From positions 1-33,179 of the forward strand of contig QHYE01000070.1 of the NCBI GenBank assembly GCA_003224055.1: a stretch of 33,179 nucleotides of DNA, read 5' to 3'. Positions 1-8,888 of this stretch are shown here, one piece after another. Below the pieces are notes generated by a model. The model saw only the letters and a list, made by a program, of their open reading frames with translations. It did not search any database and was not told where the DNA came from. Made by a program: the position numbers and the translations under genes. The DNA comes from Acidobacteriota bacterium. Its GTDB lineage: Bacteria; Acidobacteriota; Terriglobia; Acidiferrales; UBA7541. How positions within the stretch are numbered: the stretch's first letter is position 1; the number at the start of each line of letters is the position of its first letter.

Positions 1-102
1 TGCGGAACATTCTCGGCGGGCGCAAGTTAACGGCAGTCCTGCAAACCGCCTGAAACCGTTCCCATCCACCGTCACGCGGCTACCGCGACGGTCCAGCTCC
101 TC

Positions 103-145
103 CAAAAGACAAAAAGCGATGCTCCGGAACCCGGAACATCGCTTT
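103..145 (-). terminator. Rho-independent terminator of the molybdo-oxidoreductase operon
   Basis: A perfect 9-bp stem (113-121 with 137-145) continues, after one mismatch, into a 5-bp inner stem (123-127 with 131-135) closed by a 3-nt loop. Read on the minus strand, the hairpin runs straight into a T-rich tract (TTTTTGTCTTTT, 104-115). It lies about 75 nt after the stop codon of the large-subunit gene that ends at 220, so it most likely ends that minus-strand transcript. No T-tract follows it on the plus strand. The rest of 1-219 shows no gene. Confidence 0.85.
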
Positions 146-219
146 CATCTGCCTATCGCCTCTTGTTTCGTAACAGTCTGTGAAGCCCGGCCTCTACACG
201 GAGAGGGATGGCGGCATCA

Positions 220-2436
220 TCAGGCCAAGTCTTCGGAGCGAATGGGCAAACGACGAATGCGCTTTTTCGTCGCCGCATAGATCGCGTTGCACAGCGCGGG
301 CGCGATGACCGGCAACCCAGGTTCGCCGATTCCTGTGGGTTCTTCCTTGCTCAGGACCACGTGGACTTCCGTTTTCGGAGTCTCGCTCATGCGCGGCATC
401 TGGTAATCGTCAAAATTGGATTGTTCGACGCGGCCACCCTTGATGGTGATGGCGTCGTGCAGCGTTGCCGATAGCCCGTAGATGGCGGCGCTCTCGACCT
501 GCGCACGGACGCCTTCCGGATTGACGGGACGGCCGCAATCCACAGCGTAGACGACGCGCCGGACCTTTACCGCGCCAGCATTCACGCTGGCTTCGACGAC
601 GGCCGCGGTGTAACTCTCGAAGGAATAGTAACCGGCGATGCCGCGAAAAACGCTCTTGGGAAGCGGCTTGGCCCAATCCGCCTTTTCCGCAGCAAGGCGC
701 AGAACAGCTTTAAGGCGGGCTGTGTCGAGCGGCTTGCCTTCTTTCGGGTTGGTGAAGTCCGGGATTTTGCGGTCATCACCGATAAGGCGGAGGCGGAATT
801 CCAGCGGGTCGGCGCCGGCAGCGTTCGCAAGTTCATCCACGAAAGACTCGACGACGAAGCCGCTGGTGGAATGCTCGACGGAGCGCCACCAGGCCCGCGG
901 AACGGAAGACTTCGCGAGGGTGTATTCAATGCGATAGTTTGGGGTCTGATAAGGAATGAACGCCGCGGTGGCAAATTCGGATTTATCCGGAGCTTCTTCT
1001 CCCTTGGGATTCCACATGGCATCGATGGAGGTGGACGTCTGGAAATGCTTCCACGCGGCAAGATTGCCCTTGGCATCGAGCGAGCCGGAGAAATGGTGAT
1101 AGGAGGCAGGCCGATAGAAACCGTGCTGCATATCGTCGTCCCGAGTCCAAACAATCATCACCGGCTTGCCGGAAGCTTTGGCAACCTGTGCCGCTTCCAT
1201 GACGAAGTCCGCTTGATAGCGCCGGCCAAAACCGCCGCCCATGAGCGTGGTGTGCACAATCACTTTCTCAGGAGGAAGTCCTGAAACCTTCGCGATGATT
1301 TCCTGCGCCCACTGGGGCGCCTGAGTGGGAACCCATGCTTCCGCGCCGTCCGGGCGGATGTGCACGGTGCAATTCATCGGCTCCATGGTGGCATGGGCGG
1401 CAAACGGGAATTCGTAGGTAGCTTCGACTTTTTTCGCGGCGCCGGAGAAAGCCGCATCCGCGTCACCATCGTTGCGGACGACTTTGCCGGGCTTGGCGGC
1501 GTTATCCAGAAATTGTTTGCGAAGCGAATCCGTGGATTCCGAGGCGGCGGGACCTTCGTCCCAAGTGATTTGCAGCGCTTTGCGTCCCTGCATGGCGGCC
1601 CAGGAATTATCGGCGAGCACGACAACACCACCGGCTGTGAACGCGCCCGGGCCGACCGGATCGATAGCGATGACGTCCCTGACTCCCGGCACGGCTCTGG
1701 CTTTTGCGGCGTCGAAGGATTTCAGTTTGCCGCCAAATACGGGGCAGCGGGCAATGACGGCGAATTGCATGCCGGGCATGCGCGAATCGATGCCGAACTT
1801 CGCCGCGCCGGTGGCCTTGTCGCGCGCTTCAAAGCGCCGCGTGTCGTGCCCGACGATGGTAAAAGTATCCGAATTCTTGAGCGGGACGGTATTGAAATCG
1901 GGGATAGGCAGCTTGGCCGCATCCTCGACCAGTTCGCCGTAGGTCAGAAAATTCTTGCGCGCGCCGTGGAGCACGCCGCCGTCTTTCGCCACGCACGTAT
2001 TGGGATTTACGTTCCAGCGCGCAGCGGCGGCGGAGACCAGCATTTCACGCGCAGCCGCTCCGGCCCGGCGCATGGGCAGCCAGGAGCCAGCGACGCTGCC
2101 GCTACCGCCCGTGCCGTGGTCATAGATTTTGGGATTGGTCGGCGCTTGCTCGATTTTTACGCTCTTCCAATCGAGATAGAGTTCTTCCGCGAGAATCATC
2201 GGCAAGGCCGTCATGATGCCCTGGCCCATCTCGGACTTGCCGAGAATTAAGGTCACGCGATTGTCGGGTGTGATGCGGACCCAGGCATTGAGCGGATTGG
2301 GCGGTTTCTTTTCCTGCCGCGGGGCTTCTTGCGCATGGGCGCCGGCAGGAAGATAGAAACCGATCACTAGCGCCGTTCCACCCGCGGCGCTTTTCTTCAG
2401 GAAATCACGACGGTTTACAACGGGAGCTGTCGCCAT
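220..2436 (-). CDS. Molybdopterin-binding large subunit, isoquinoline 1-oxidoreductase (IorB)-like, Tat-exported
   Basis: This 738-residue protein belongs to the xanthine dehydrogenase superfamily, in the branch of IorB-like and periplasmic aldehyde dehydrogenase large subunits. Such enzymes hydroxylate N-heterocycles or oxidise aldehydes with a molybdenum-cytosine-dinucleotide cofactor. The start at 2436 gives a twin-arginine leader (NRRDFLKK, residues 8-15) followed by a hydrophobic stretch and an AHA cleavage site near residue 35, so the enzyme is probably folded in the cytoplasm and exported. The cofactor motif GGGFGRR and the catalytic-glutamate motif GIGEPG (Glu705) are present. An open frame continues upstream to 2826, but it runs through the whole small-subunit gene and is rejected. 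The [2Fe-2S] subunit gene lies 47 bp upstream in the same operon. No FAD subunit is seen, as is usual for the Ior branch. The substrate cannot be read from sequence. Confidence 0.9.
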   Translation of the reverse strand: MATAPVVNRRDFLKKSAAGGTALVIGFYLPAGAHAQEAPRQEKKPPNPLNAWVRITPDNRVTLILGKSEMGQGIMTALPMILAEELYLDWKSVKIEQAPTNPKIYDHGTGGSGSVAGSWLPMRRAGAAAREMLVSAAAARWNVNPNTCVAKDGGVLHGARKNFLTYGELVEDAAKLPIPDFNTVPLKNSDTFTIVGHDTRRFEARDKATGAAKFGIDSRMPGMQFAVIARCPVFGGKLKSFDAAKARAVPGVRDVIAIDPVGPGAFTAGGVVVLADNSWAAMQGRKALQITWDEGPAASESTDSLRKQFLDNAAKPGKVVRNDGDADAAFSGAAKKVEATYEFPFAAHATMEPMNCTVHIRPDGAEAWVPTQAPQWAQEIIAKVSGLPPEKVIVHTTLMGGGFGRRYQADFVMEAAQVAKASGKPVMIVWTRDDDMQHGFYRPASYHHFSGSLDAKGNLAAWKHFQTSTSIDAMWNPKGEEAPDKSEFATAAFIPYQTPNYRIEYTLAKSSVPRAWWRSVEHSTSGFVVESFVDELANAAGADPLEFRLRLIGDDRKIPDFTNPKEGKPLDTARLKAVLRLAAEKADWAKPLPKSVFRGIAGYYSFESYTAAVVEASVNAGAVKVRRVVYAVDCGRPVNPEGVRAQVESAAIYGLSATLHDAITIKGGRVEQSNFDDYQMPRMSETPKTEVHVVLSKEEPTGIGEPGLPVIAPALCNAIYAATKKRIRRLPIRSEDLA

Positions 2437-2483
2437 GGAGCACCTCAGAGATTTTTCTTGTGGCCGGAACGGTTTCGAAATAA

Positions 2484-2963
2484 TCAGGCGGCGGACTTGG
2501 CCTTGCCGGCAGGCATGGACGCGGCGCGGTGAATGGCTTTGCGGATGCGCTGGTAAGTGCCGCAGCGGCAGATGTTGCCGCTCATGGCATCGTCGATGTC
2601 GGCGTCGGTGGGCTTGGGTTTCTTGGAAAGGAGAGCTACGGCGGACATGATCTGGCCGGACTGGCAGTAGCCGCACTGCGGAACGTCTTCTTCCATCCAG
2701 GCTAGCTGCACGGGATGGCTGCCGTCGGCGGAAAGTCCTTCGATGGTGGTGACTTTCTTGCCGGCGACGCTGGAAATCGCGGTGATGCAGGAGCGCGTAG
2801 CTTCGCCGTTGATATGCACGGTGCAAGCGCCGCAGAGCGCCATGCCGCAGCCGAATTTCGTGCCGGTCATGTTCAGAGTGTCGCGAAGCACCCAGAGTAG
2901 CGGCATGTCCGGGCTGACTTCGACGGATTGGGGCTTGCCGTTCAGAGTGAAAGTGATGGCCAT
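2484..2963 (-). CDS. [2Fe-2S] small subunit, IorA/CoxS-like
   Basis: This 159-residue iron-sulfur subunit carries electrons from the molybdenum site. The N-terminal plant-type ferredoxin domain has Cys39, Cys44, Cys47 and Cys59. The C-terminal helical domain has the second cluster motif, Cys97-x2-Cys100 and Cys132-x-Cys134 (CGYCQSGQ and CRCGTYQR). It has no leader of its own; in this family the small subunit is thought to be exported in complex with the Tat-bearing large subunit. A strong Shine-Dalgarno (GGAGGG) precedes the start. It sits between two different large-subunit genes, 47 bp before one and 72 bp after the other, and is the only such small subunit in the window. Confidence 0.95.
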   Translation of the reverse strand: MAITFTLNGKPQSVEVSPDMPLLWVLRDTLNMTGTKFGCGMALCGACTVHINGEATRSCITAISSVAGKKVTTIEGLSADGSHPVQLAWMEEDVPQCGYCQSGQIMSAVALLSKKPKPTDADIDDAMSGNICRCGTYQRIRKAIHRAASMPAGKAKSAA

Positions 2964-3035
2964 GGAAACCTCCCTCCAGCAGACGAATATCCTACAACAA
3001 TTCGGGGCATGGATGAAAATCTACAGATTACTCGT

Positions 3036-5279
3036 TCATGGGGCCCGCAAATCAGCGGGCCGAATAGGCAACCGCCGGATGCGTTTGCCCGTTGCCGCGA
3101 AAATGGCATTGCCGAGAGCGGCGGCGATGGGCGGTACGCCGGGCTCGCCGCAACCGCCGGGAGGCTCCGTGCTCGGCAGGATGTGAACATCAATGGCGGC
3201 CGGGGCGTCGCTCAAGCGCAGAACTTCGTAGTCGTGAAAATTGCTCTGTTCGACGCGGCCGCGGTTCACGGTGATGGCGCTTTTGAGCGCGGCAGCGAGC
3301 CCGAAATTAATGGCGCCTTCCATTTGCGCCTGGACGCCGAGGGGATTCACGGCGGTGCCGCAATCGATGGCGCAGGTGACGCGATGGATTCGAATGTTGC
3401 CTGTGGCAGAATCGCAGGAGACTTCGGCGACTTGCGCGACGTAGCTGCCGTAACCAAAATGTGCGGCGATGCCGCGGCCCGCGCTCTTCGGCAGCGGCTT
3501 TCCCCAATTTGATTTTTCGGCGGCGAGCTCGATGACGCGACGACGGCGGCCGATGTCGATTACGCTGTCGCTTCCTGAATTGATTTTTCGCGCGGGGCCC
3601 AGCACCGCGAGCAGGAATTCGACCGGGTCACGGTCGGCGGCGGCGGCAGCTTCGTCAAAAAAACTCGAGATGACAAATTGATTGCCGGAGTTTTCGACCG
3701 AGCGCCAGTAACCCAGAGGCATTCCGGAATCCGCGACGGCAAACTCGAGACGGAGATGGGGGACGCCGAAAGCGGGGAAGCTGGAACCGTCCAATTGCGC
3801 GGCGCCGCGCGGCGAGATGCCGGTGCCATTGTAGAAAATGTCGATGGAGGGCGAGGTGGCGCGATGACGCCAAGCGATTAGATTGTTCTGAGGATCGAGG
3901 CCCGCGTGTAAGCGGTGGTACGCGGCGGGACGATAAAAATCGTGACGAATGTCATCCTCGCGCGTCCAGATGACCTGGACAGGAGCATGAGCATCGCGGG
4001 AGATCAAGGCGGCTTCGACGGCGTAGTCTTGAATGAGGCGCCGGCCGAAGCCTCCACCGATGAACGTGACGTGAACTTTGACGCGCTCGCGGGGAATGCC
4101 CAGAGCTTGAGCGACGGACTCCGCGGCGGCGCCGGGAATCTGTGTGGGCACCCACAGTTCGCATTCGCCATCGCGGACATGAGCGGTGCAATTCGGAGGC
4201 TCCATGGCGGCGTGCGCCAGGAAGGGGACTTCGTAAATCGCTTCGAGCTTTTTTGCCGCGCTGGCGTGGGCCTTCTCGAAGTCGCCATCGCTGCGCAGCA
4301 CGGTGCCCTCAGAGGAGACCAGCTTCACGAATTTTTCGCGCAGGCTGGCGGTGGTTTCCTGCGCGTGCTCGACTTCGTTCCACTCGACTTCAAGCGCTTT
4401 GCGGGCTTGCATCGCGGACCAGGTGGAATCGGCGAGCACGGCGACGCCGGCGCAGGAATAGTTGCGGCTGCCGGGGCCGGACTCGTCGCCGAATTGATGC
4501 GTCAGATGAGCAGGCTTCAATTCGATGACGGCGCGGACGCCGGGCATTTTCCGGACTTTTTCGGCGTTGGAGGTTCGAACGGTGCCGCCGTAGACGGGGC
4601 AGCGCTCAAGGGAGGCGATGAGCATTCCGGGAACGCGCGTGTCAATGCCGAAGCGCGCGGCGCCGTTTATTTTTTGCGCCGTGTCGGTGCGGGGAGTCGG
4701 TTTGCCCACGATTCGAAAATCGGAGGGATTTTTCAGCGGAGGATCGGCGGGAGGTTGAAGTTGTGCCGCGGCGGCGAAAAGTTGCGAGTAGGCAAAGCTT
4801 CGGGACGTGCTGGGATGATGCACGGCACTATTTTCCGCACGACATTCGGAATGAGGGACGTTCCATTCGATGGCGGCGGCGGAGATGAGCATTTCGCGAG
4901 CGGCGGCGCCGGCTTTGCGCAGATTTTCGTAGGAAGTTCGAACGCTAAGGCTGCCGCCGGTCAGCTGATCGCCGTATTTCGGGTCGAGGTCCGCTTGAAC
5001 GACTTGCACGCGGCGCCAATCGCAGCAAAGTTCCTCAGCGACGAGCATGGGGAGAGCGGTGCGAACGCCCTGGCCCACTTCGGACTTGCCGCACCAGATT
5101 TTTGCGCCACCGTCGGACTCGAGTTCCAGCCAGGCGTTGGGCAAAAACGGGGCGGCTGCAGTAGGGTCCGTGTTCGTGGTTTTTCGTGGGCTGCTGGAAA
5201 AACAGAAAGGGAAAAGCAGGCTCGCGCCGGTGGCGGCGGAGGTCTTCAGGAAAGCGCGACGTGTGACGATCGAGGACAA
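3036..5279 (-). CDS. Second molybdopterin-binding large subunit, IorB-like, Tat-exported
   Basis: This protein of about 747 residues is a paralogue of the large subunit at 220-2436. It shares the overall layout, the GGGFGRR cofactor motif and the catalytic-glutamate motif (GCGEPG, Glu712), but is clearly diverged. The N-terminus has a twin-arginine signal, TRRAFLK (residues 6-12), and a hydrophobic stretch ending in FPFCFSS; the cysteine there does not fit a lipobox well. No ATG is available. I chose the TTG at 5279 because GGGGGA lies 7 nt upstream; another TTG at 5294 would add five residues but has no ribosome site. It is 72 bp upstream of the Fe-S subunit gene and about 50 bp downstream of the stop of the three-domain glycosyltransferase gene, so cotranscription with both is possible. 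Confidence 0.88.
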   Translation of the reverse strand: MSSIVTRRAFLKTSAATGASLLFPFCFSSSPRKTTNTDPTAAAPFLPNAWLELESDGGAKIWCGKSEVGQGVRTALPMLVAEELCCDWRRVQVVQADLDPKYGDQLTGGSLSVRTSYENLRKAGAAAREMLISAAAIEWNVPHSECRAENSAVHHPSTSRSFAYSQLFAAAAQLQPPADPPLKNPSDFRIVGKPTPRTDTAQKINGAARFGIDTRVPGMLIASLERCPVYGGTVRTSNAEKVRKMPGVRAVIELKPAHLTHQFGDESGPGSRNYSCAGVAVLADSTWSAMQARKALEVEWNEVEHAQETTASLREKFVKLVSSEGTVLRSDGDFEKAHASAAKKLEAIYEVPFLAHAAMEPPNCTAHVRDGECELWVPTQIPGAAAESVAQALGIPRERVKVHVTFIGGGFGRRLIQDYAVEAALISRDAHAPVQVIWTREDDIRHDFYRPAAYHRLHAGLDPQNNLIAWRHRATSPSIDIFYNGTGISPRGAAQLDGSSFPAFGVPHLRLEFAVADSGMPLGYWRSVENSGNQFVISSFFDEAAAAADRDPVEFLLAVLGPARKINSGSDSVIDIGRRRRVIELAAEKSNWGKPLPKSAGRGIAAHFGYGSYVAQVAEVSCDSATGNIRIHRVTCAIDCGTAVNPLGVQAQMEGAINFGLAAALKSAITVNRGRVEQSNFHDYEVLRLSDAPAAIDVHILPSTEPPGGCGEPGVPPIAAALGNAIFAATGKRIRRLPIRPADLRAP

Positions 5280-5331
5280 ATCCACGTCCCCCAAGGATTC
5301 AGACGCCCGGATTTCCGAGGCGTGAGCAGGC

Positions 5332-8300
5332 TCAATTGCCTTCGGCGGGGGCGGGCCGAGGCGGAGCTTTGGGCGGCGGCGGGGGAATATCCCGCTCGAC
5401 GCCGCGCCAACCGACGGGGCGGCCGCTGACGGCTTCTTTGACAGAGCGAAAAAGTACCACGTACATCAGTTGGCGATAGTAGAAGCGCTGGAGAAGGACG
5501 GGGAAGAGCAGGGTCCAGTCTTCCTTGCGTTCCAGTGCGAAGGCCACCATGCAGGTGAGAATGTCAATGAGCACAAAGCCGACAAAAAAGAAGAGGGATT
5601 TCTCGACGTCAGCCGTGGTCCAGAGCTGCGGGAGGCGCGTGATCCGAATCTGCGCTAGTCCCCAGAGAAGCAGAGAGCCGAAGAACATCAAATCGATGAC
5701 CGGGGAAATCAGAGGCAAAACGAGCTGGAAGATGAAAATGTTGGGAAGCGCGATCCAGCCGAGCGTTCCGTGCTTGGGACGCAGGAGCGTGTCGCCGTGC
5801 TTCCAGAAAGCTTGCAGCGTGCCGAAGGTCCAGCGGAACCGCTGGCGAATGAGCTGGCTGGCAGTATCCGGCGCTTCGGTCCAGGCGATGGCTTCCTCGT
5901 CGTAGCTAATGCGCCAGCCGAGGCGGCGAATGGCGATGGTGAGGTCGGCGTCTTCTGCCACGGTGTCCGCGGTGATGCCGCCGGCGGCTTCGATGGCTTT
6001 TTTGCGCCATGCGCCGAGCGCCCCGGGAACGACCGTGATGCAATTGAGCAGATCGAAGGCACGCTTTTCCATGTTCTGACTGGTGATGTATTCGAGCGCT
6101 TGCCAGCGGGTGAGCCAGCGGGAGCGATTGCCAACCTTTACGTTGCCGGCGACGGCGCCAACGGTGGGATTCGAAAAGTGGCGGACCAGTTTGCTGATGG
6201 CGTCGGATTCGATTTCGGTGTCCGCGTCGATGGTGACGACAATTTCGGTATCCGCCTGGGACATGGCGAGATTCAGAGCCGCGGCTTTTCCACGATTCAC
6301 CTGGTGGATGATGCGCACGCGCGGTTCATGGGAAAAGTTTACGTCGAGGAGTTCACCCGTTTTGTCTGCGGAGCCGTCATCGACGACGATGATGCGCAAG
6401 TCCTTCAGGTCCGAGAGAAGAACCGACGCGACGGTTTGCACGATGACGTTTTCTTCATTGTGCGCGGGAATCAGGACAGTAGCGCTCGGCGGCGGGTCCG
6501 GCATGACGGCATGGTCCGGGAGCAATTTCTCGATGAGAGCGAGCAGACCGATGATTACGGTGCGTCCGCTGACGAGGACGATGCCGAGAATAAAAATGAT
6601 GCCGATGAAGAAACGAGACCATTGAAAGAGTGTGAAAATAAATCCGTCGGCGCGCGCTTCGAAGCGCTCTTCGGGGGCGAGGGCCGGCATCATTTCCGCG
6701 CGTGTTTTTCCGAGCAGATCCGCAACAGAAACGAACTGGTATCCCTGCGCGCGCAACGCGTCGATGATCTGAGGCAGAGCCGCGACGGTCTGCGTGCGAT
6801 CGCCGCCGCCGTCGTGCAGGAGAATGATATTGCCCTTGTTCGCTTGCCTGAGGACGCTGTCGACAATTTCCTTTGCGGGGATGGGCTTGCCGTCGCGCAA
6901 GCTCCAGTCATCCGGATCGATGCGCTGGCCGACGATGAGATAACCCATCTCTTGCGCCATGGGAAGCTGCACGATCTCCTCCGCATATTCCGGCTGGTGA
7001 TCAATGCCGTAGGGCGGGCGGAAAAGGATGGATTTTACACCGAGCGTGCTTTCAATCAGGCGCTCCGTCAGATTCAGCTGCCAACGGATTTCCGTGCGTG
7101 TAATGTCGTCGAACCTTGGATGCGTGAAGGTATGATTTCCAATTTCGTGGCCTTCGGAGTACTCGCGCTTGAGAATATCCGGCTGCTGGTTGGCCATGTT
7201 GCCGATTACAAAGAACACACCAGGTACGTTTTTCTGCTTCAAAATGTCCAAGATCTTCGGCGTCCATTTCGTATCGGGGCCATCGTCAAAGGAAAGAACC
7301 ATTTTTTTATGCGCGGCGCCGATCTGGTCAATGTTATAGGAGAGCGGAATGGCGTCGTACGATTCATCGGTGAATAGATCGCTCTGTGCATCGTATTCGA
7401 AGGAACGTTTACCGTTCTTGGGTGTATCGGTAAAGTGCCAGATGTCGCCTTCGCCTTCGAGGATCAAGTCAGGACCGGGGGGAAGATCCGCCAGTTTTTG
7501 CCGGGCTGCCGCGTCGGCGTGGGTCGCATCCCAGACCGGCCACAAAGAGCTGTCCGAAGAACCGAGCCGCCAGAGTGCAGTACCCTGCACGCCCAATCGC
7601 TCGCTGGCCCGGAGCTGGTTGTAAGCGGTGATGGCGTCCAGCATCCACACCTGGTGCACGTGATTGTGCTCGTCGTAGTACGAATAGTGTGGATTCAGCG
7701 AATCGCTGTCGAATTCGATGTTAGCGTCAGACTCCTCGGCGTGCAGCAAAGCTTCCTGGACGCTGAACTCCTCTGCGGCCTCGTGTTCTTTCTTTGCAGC
7801 GAGGGACCAATCGTAAGCATAGTTCGCAATTCCCACGATGATCTTCTGAGGAGGAACGAGGTCGAATACCTGGCGCAGGTTCTCGACGAACCAGTCCTGG
7901 GAGGCGATAGGGCCGGGAGGAGAGGTCAGCCAGTGCTGGTCGTAGTTCATCAGCACAATGGCGTCACATTGCTTGCCGAAGAACTCGTAGTCGTAGGCAT
8001 CGTCGCGCGCCGGGAGTGCGATCATGAGTTTTAGAGTCTTCGAGTGGAGCGCGGGTGCAAGCGCACCGATGAATTGGCGAAAGTGCGGCTGGCTGGCGTC
8101 AGGAACTTCTTCAAGATCGACAACGATACCTGCCTGGCGGGATTCGACGGCGTATTCGACAATATTCCGGACCAGATTTTGCCGTGAGGCGGGGTTTACC
8201 AACATCTGCGCCATTTCCTTGATGCGCCACTTGGCGCCATCGTAGTTGTTGATGAGGCCCATCATGGGCAGCTCGATGGGCGAATTGAGCGACTTCATCC

Positions 8301-8787
8301 ATTGGTGCAACTTGTCGTCTTTCAGAATGGAGATGGCTTCAGCGGGTGTGGCCTTGACGCTGTTTTGGCCGCGTTCGTAGTCCACGATGGTCAGGGCGCC
8401 GTCGGCGGAGACGGCATGAAGCTGCTCGGGAATCAGCAGGTCGATATCTTTGTAGTGCTTTTTCAGGGAAGCGAGGCTGTTCGCATCCCAGCTCACGAAA
8501 AATGCAGCACGTACCGGGTCGTAGCTTGCGGGGACGTTCCCGATGTTCGCGACGCGGCGCCGACGACCCTCGCGTGTGGGTGCCGGTTTCTTTTTCGACT
8601 TGAAGGCGCGATATAAGGGTTTGGAGTCCGGCAGGAGCCCCGCAGGCAATTCCACGCTGACGGCAATGGTCACGAAGAAATACGCAAGTAGCACCGTCAG
8701 GAGTGCGCCTGTGATTTCCATGACGCGGCGGGTGCGGCGCCAGCGCACACGCTCCGCGTCATAAAAAATTGGGCCGCGTTCCTTCAT
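5332..8787 (-). CDS. Three-domain membrane protein: GH18-like hydrolase, polysaccharide deacetylase (CE4/NodB) and GT2 synthase
   Basis: This 1151-residue protein joins three modules. A membrane segment (about 24-45) anchors the chain. A GH18-like domain (about 85-435) keeps Asp224 and the catalytic Glu226 (VVDLEE), but the two earlier aspartates of the usual DGxDxDxE motif are absent. A NodB deacetylase (about 494-695) has FDDGPD (Asp501, Asp502), HTFTH (His552, His556), RPPYG (590-594) and LLHDG (His658). After a membrane segment (about 726-752) comes a processive GT2 domain (about 768-1000) with DDGS (803-806), DAD (854-856), ED (945-946) and QRFRW (982-986). Further C-terminal membrane helices and a proline-rich tail follow. 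By analogy with PgaB plus PgaC it may make and partly deacetylate a beta-linked N-acetylglucosamine polymer; this is inference. The start has AAGGTGA just upstream. Confidence 0.9.
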   Translation of the reverse strand: MKERGPIFYDAERVRWRRTRRVMEITGALLTVLLAYFFVTIAVSVELPAGLLPDSKPLYRAFKSKKKPAPTREGRRRRVANIGNVPASYDPVRAAFFVSWDANSLASLKKHYKDIDLLIPEQLHAVSADGALTIVDYERGQNSVKATPAEAISILKDDKLHQWMKSLNSPIELPMMGLINNYDGAKWRIKEMAQMLVNPASRQNLVRNIVEYAVESRQAGIVVDLEEVPDASQPHFRQFIGALAPALHSKTLKLMIALPARDDAYDYEFFGKQCDAIVLMNYDQHWLTSPPGPIASQDWFVENLRQVFDLVPPQKIIVGIANYAYDWSLAAKKEHEAAEEFSVQEALLHAEESDANIEFDSDSLNPHYSYYDEHNHVHQVWMLDAITAYNQLRASERLGVQGTALWRLGSSDSSLWPVWDATHADAAARQKLADLPPGPDLILEGEGDIWHFTDTPKNGKRSFEYDAQSDLFTDESYDAIPLSYNIDQIGAAHKKMVLSFDDGPDTKWTPKILDILKQKNVPGVFFVIGNMANQQPDILKREYSEGHEIGNHTFTHPRFDDITRTEIRWQLNLTERLIESTLGVKSILFRPPYGIDHQPEYAEEIVQLPMAQEMGYLIVGQRIDPDDWSLRDGKPIPAKEIVDSVLRQANKGNIILLHDGGGDRTQTVAALPQIIDALRAQGYQFVSVADLLGKTRAEMMPALAPEERFEARADGFIFTLFQWSRFFIGIIFILGIVLVSGRTVIIGLLALIEKLLPDHAVMPDPPPSATVLIPAHNEENVIVQTVASVLLSDLKDLRIIVVDDGSADKTGELLDVNFSHEPRVRIIHQVNRGKAAALNLAMSQADTEIVVTIDADTEIESDAISKLVRHFSNPTVGAVAGNVKVGNRSRWLTRWQALEYITSQNMEKRAFDLLNCITVVPGALGAWRKKAIEAAGGITADTVAEDADLTIAIRRLGWRISYDEEAIAWTEAPDTASQLIRQRFRWTFGTLQAFWKHGDTLLRPKHGTLGWIALPNIFIFQLVLPLISPVIDLMFFGSLLLWGLAQIRITRLPQLWTTADVEKSLFFFVGFVLIDILTCMVAFALERKEDWTLLFPVLLQRFYYRQLMYVVLFRSVKEAVSGRPVGWRGVERDIPPPPPKAPPRPAPAEGN

Positions 8788-8871
8788 GTCACCTTTCCGT
8801 CTTGCGGCACGGCAGGGAACGGGACGTCAGGGTGGGCTGAGTCCGTCTGCTCGATTCCGTCAGCTCTATTG

Positions 8872-8877
8872 TAAGAT
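8872..8877 (+). promoter_or_regulatory. Possible -10 element of the GT39 gene
   Basis: TAAGAT lies exactly 11 nt before the ATG at 8889, so a transcript from it would have almost no leader. The match to TATAAT is only 4 of 6 and no good -35 is seen. The gene also has a GAGG ribosome site (8880-8883), which argues against a leaderless message, so this is weak. Confidence 0.2.
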
Positions 8878-8888
8878 GCGAGGCATTG

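Noticed and set aside
2437-2826. N-terminal extension of the first large subunit
   Set aside because: It would overlap most of the Fe-S subunit gene, is Arg/His-rich and unlike protein, and the internal ATG at 2436 gives a proper Tat signal.
3915-5429. A 504-codon open frame on the plus strand, antisense to the second molybdopterin large subunit
   Set aside because: It is a shadow of a high-G+C gene. The opposite strand has clear family motifs, while this frame has low-complexity Gly/Ala/Arg-rich sequence and no recognisable domain.
5770-7377. A 535-codon plus-strand frame antisense to the three-domain glycosyltransferase
   Set aside because: It lies within a gene whose catalytic motifs are intact on the minus strand, and its translation shows no domain or signal; it is a codon-usage artefact.
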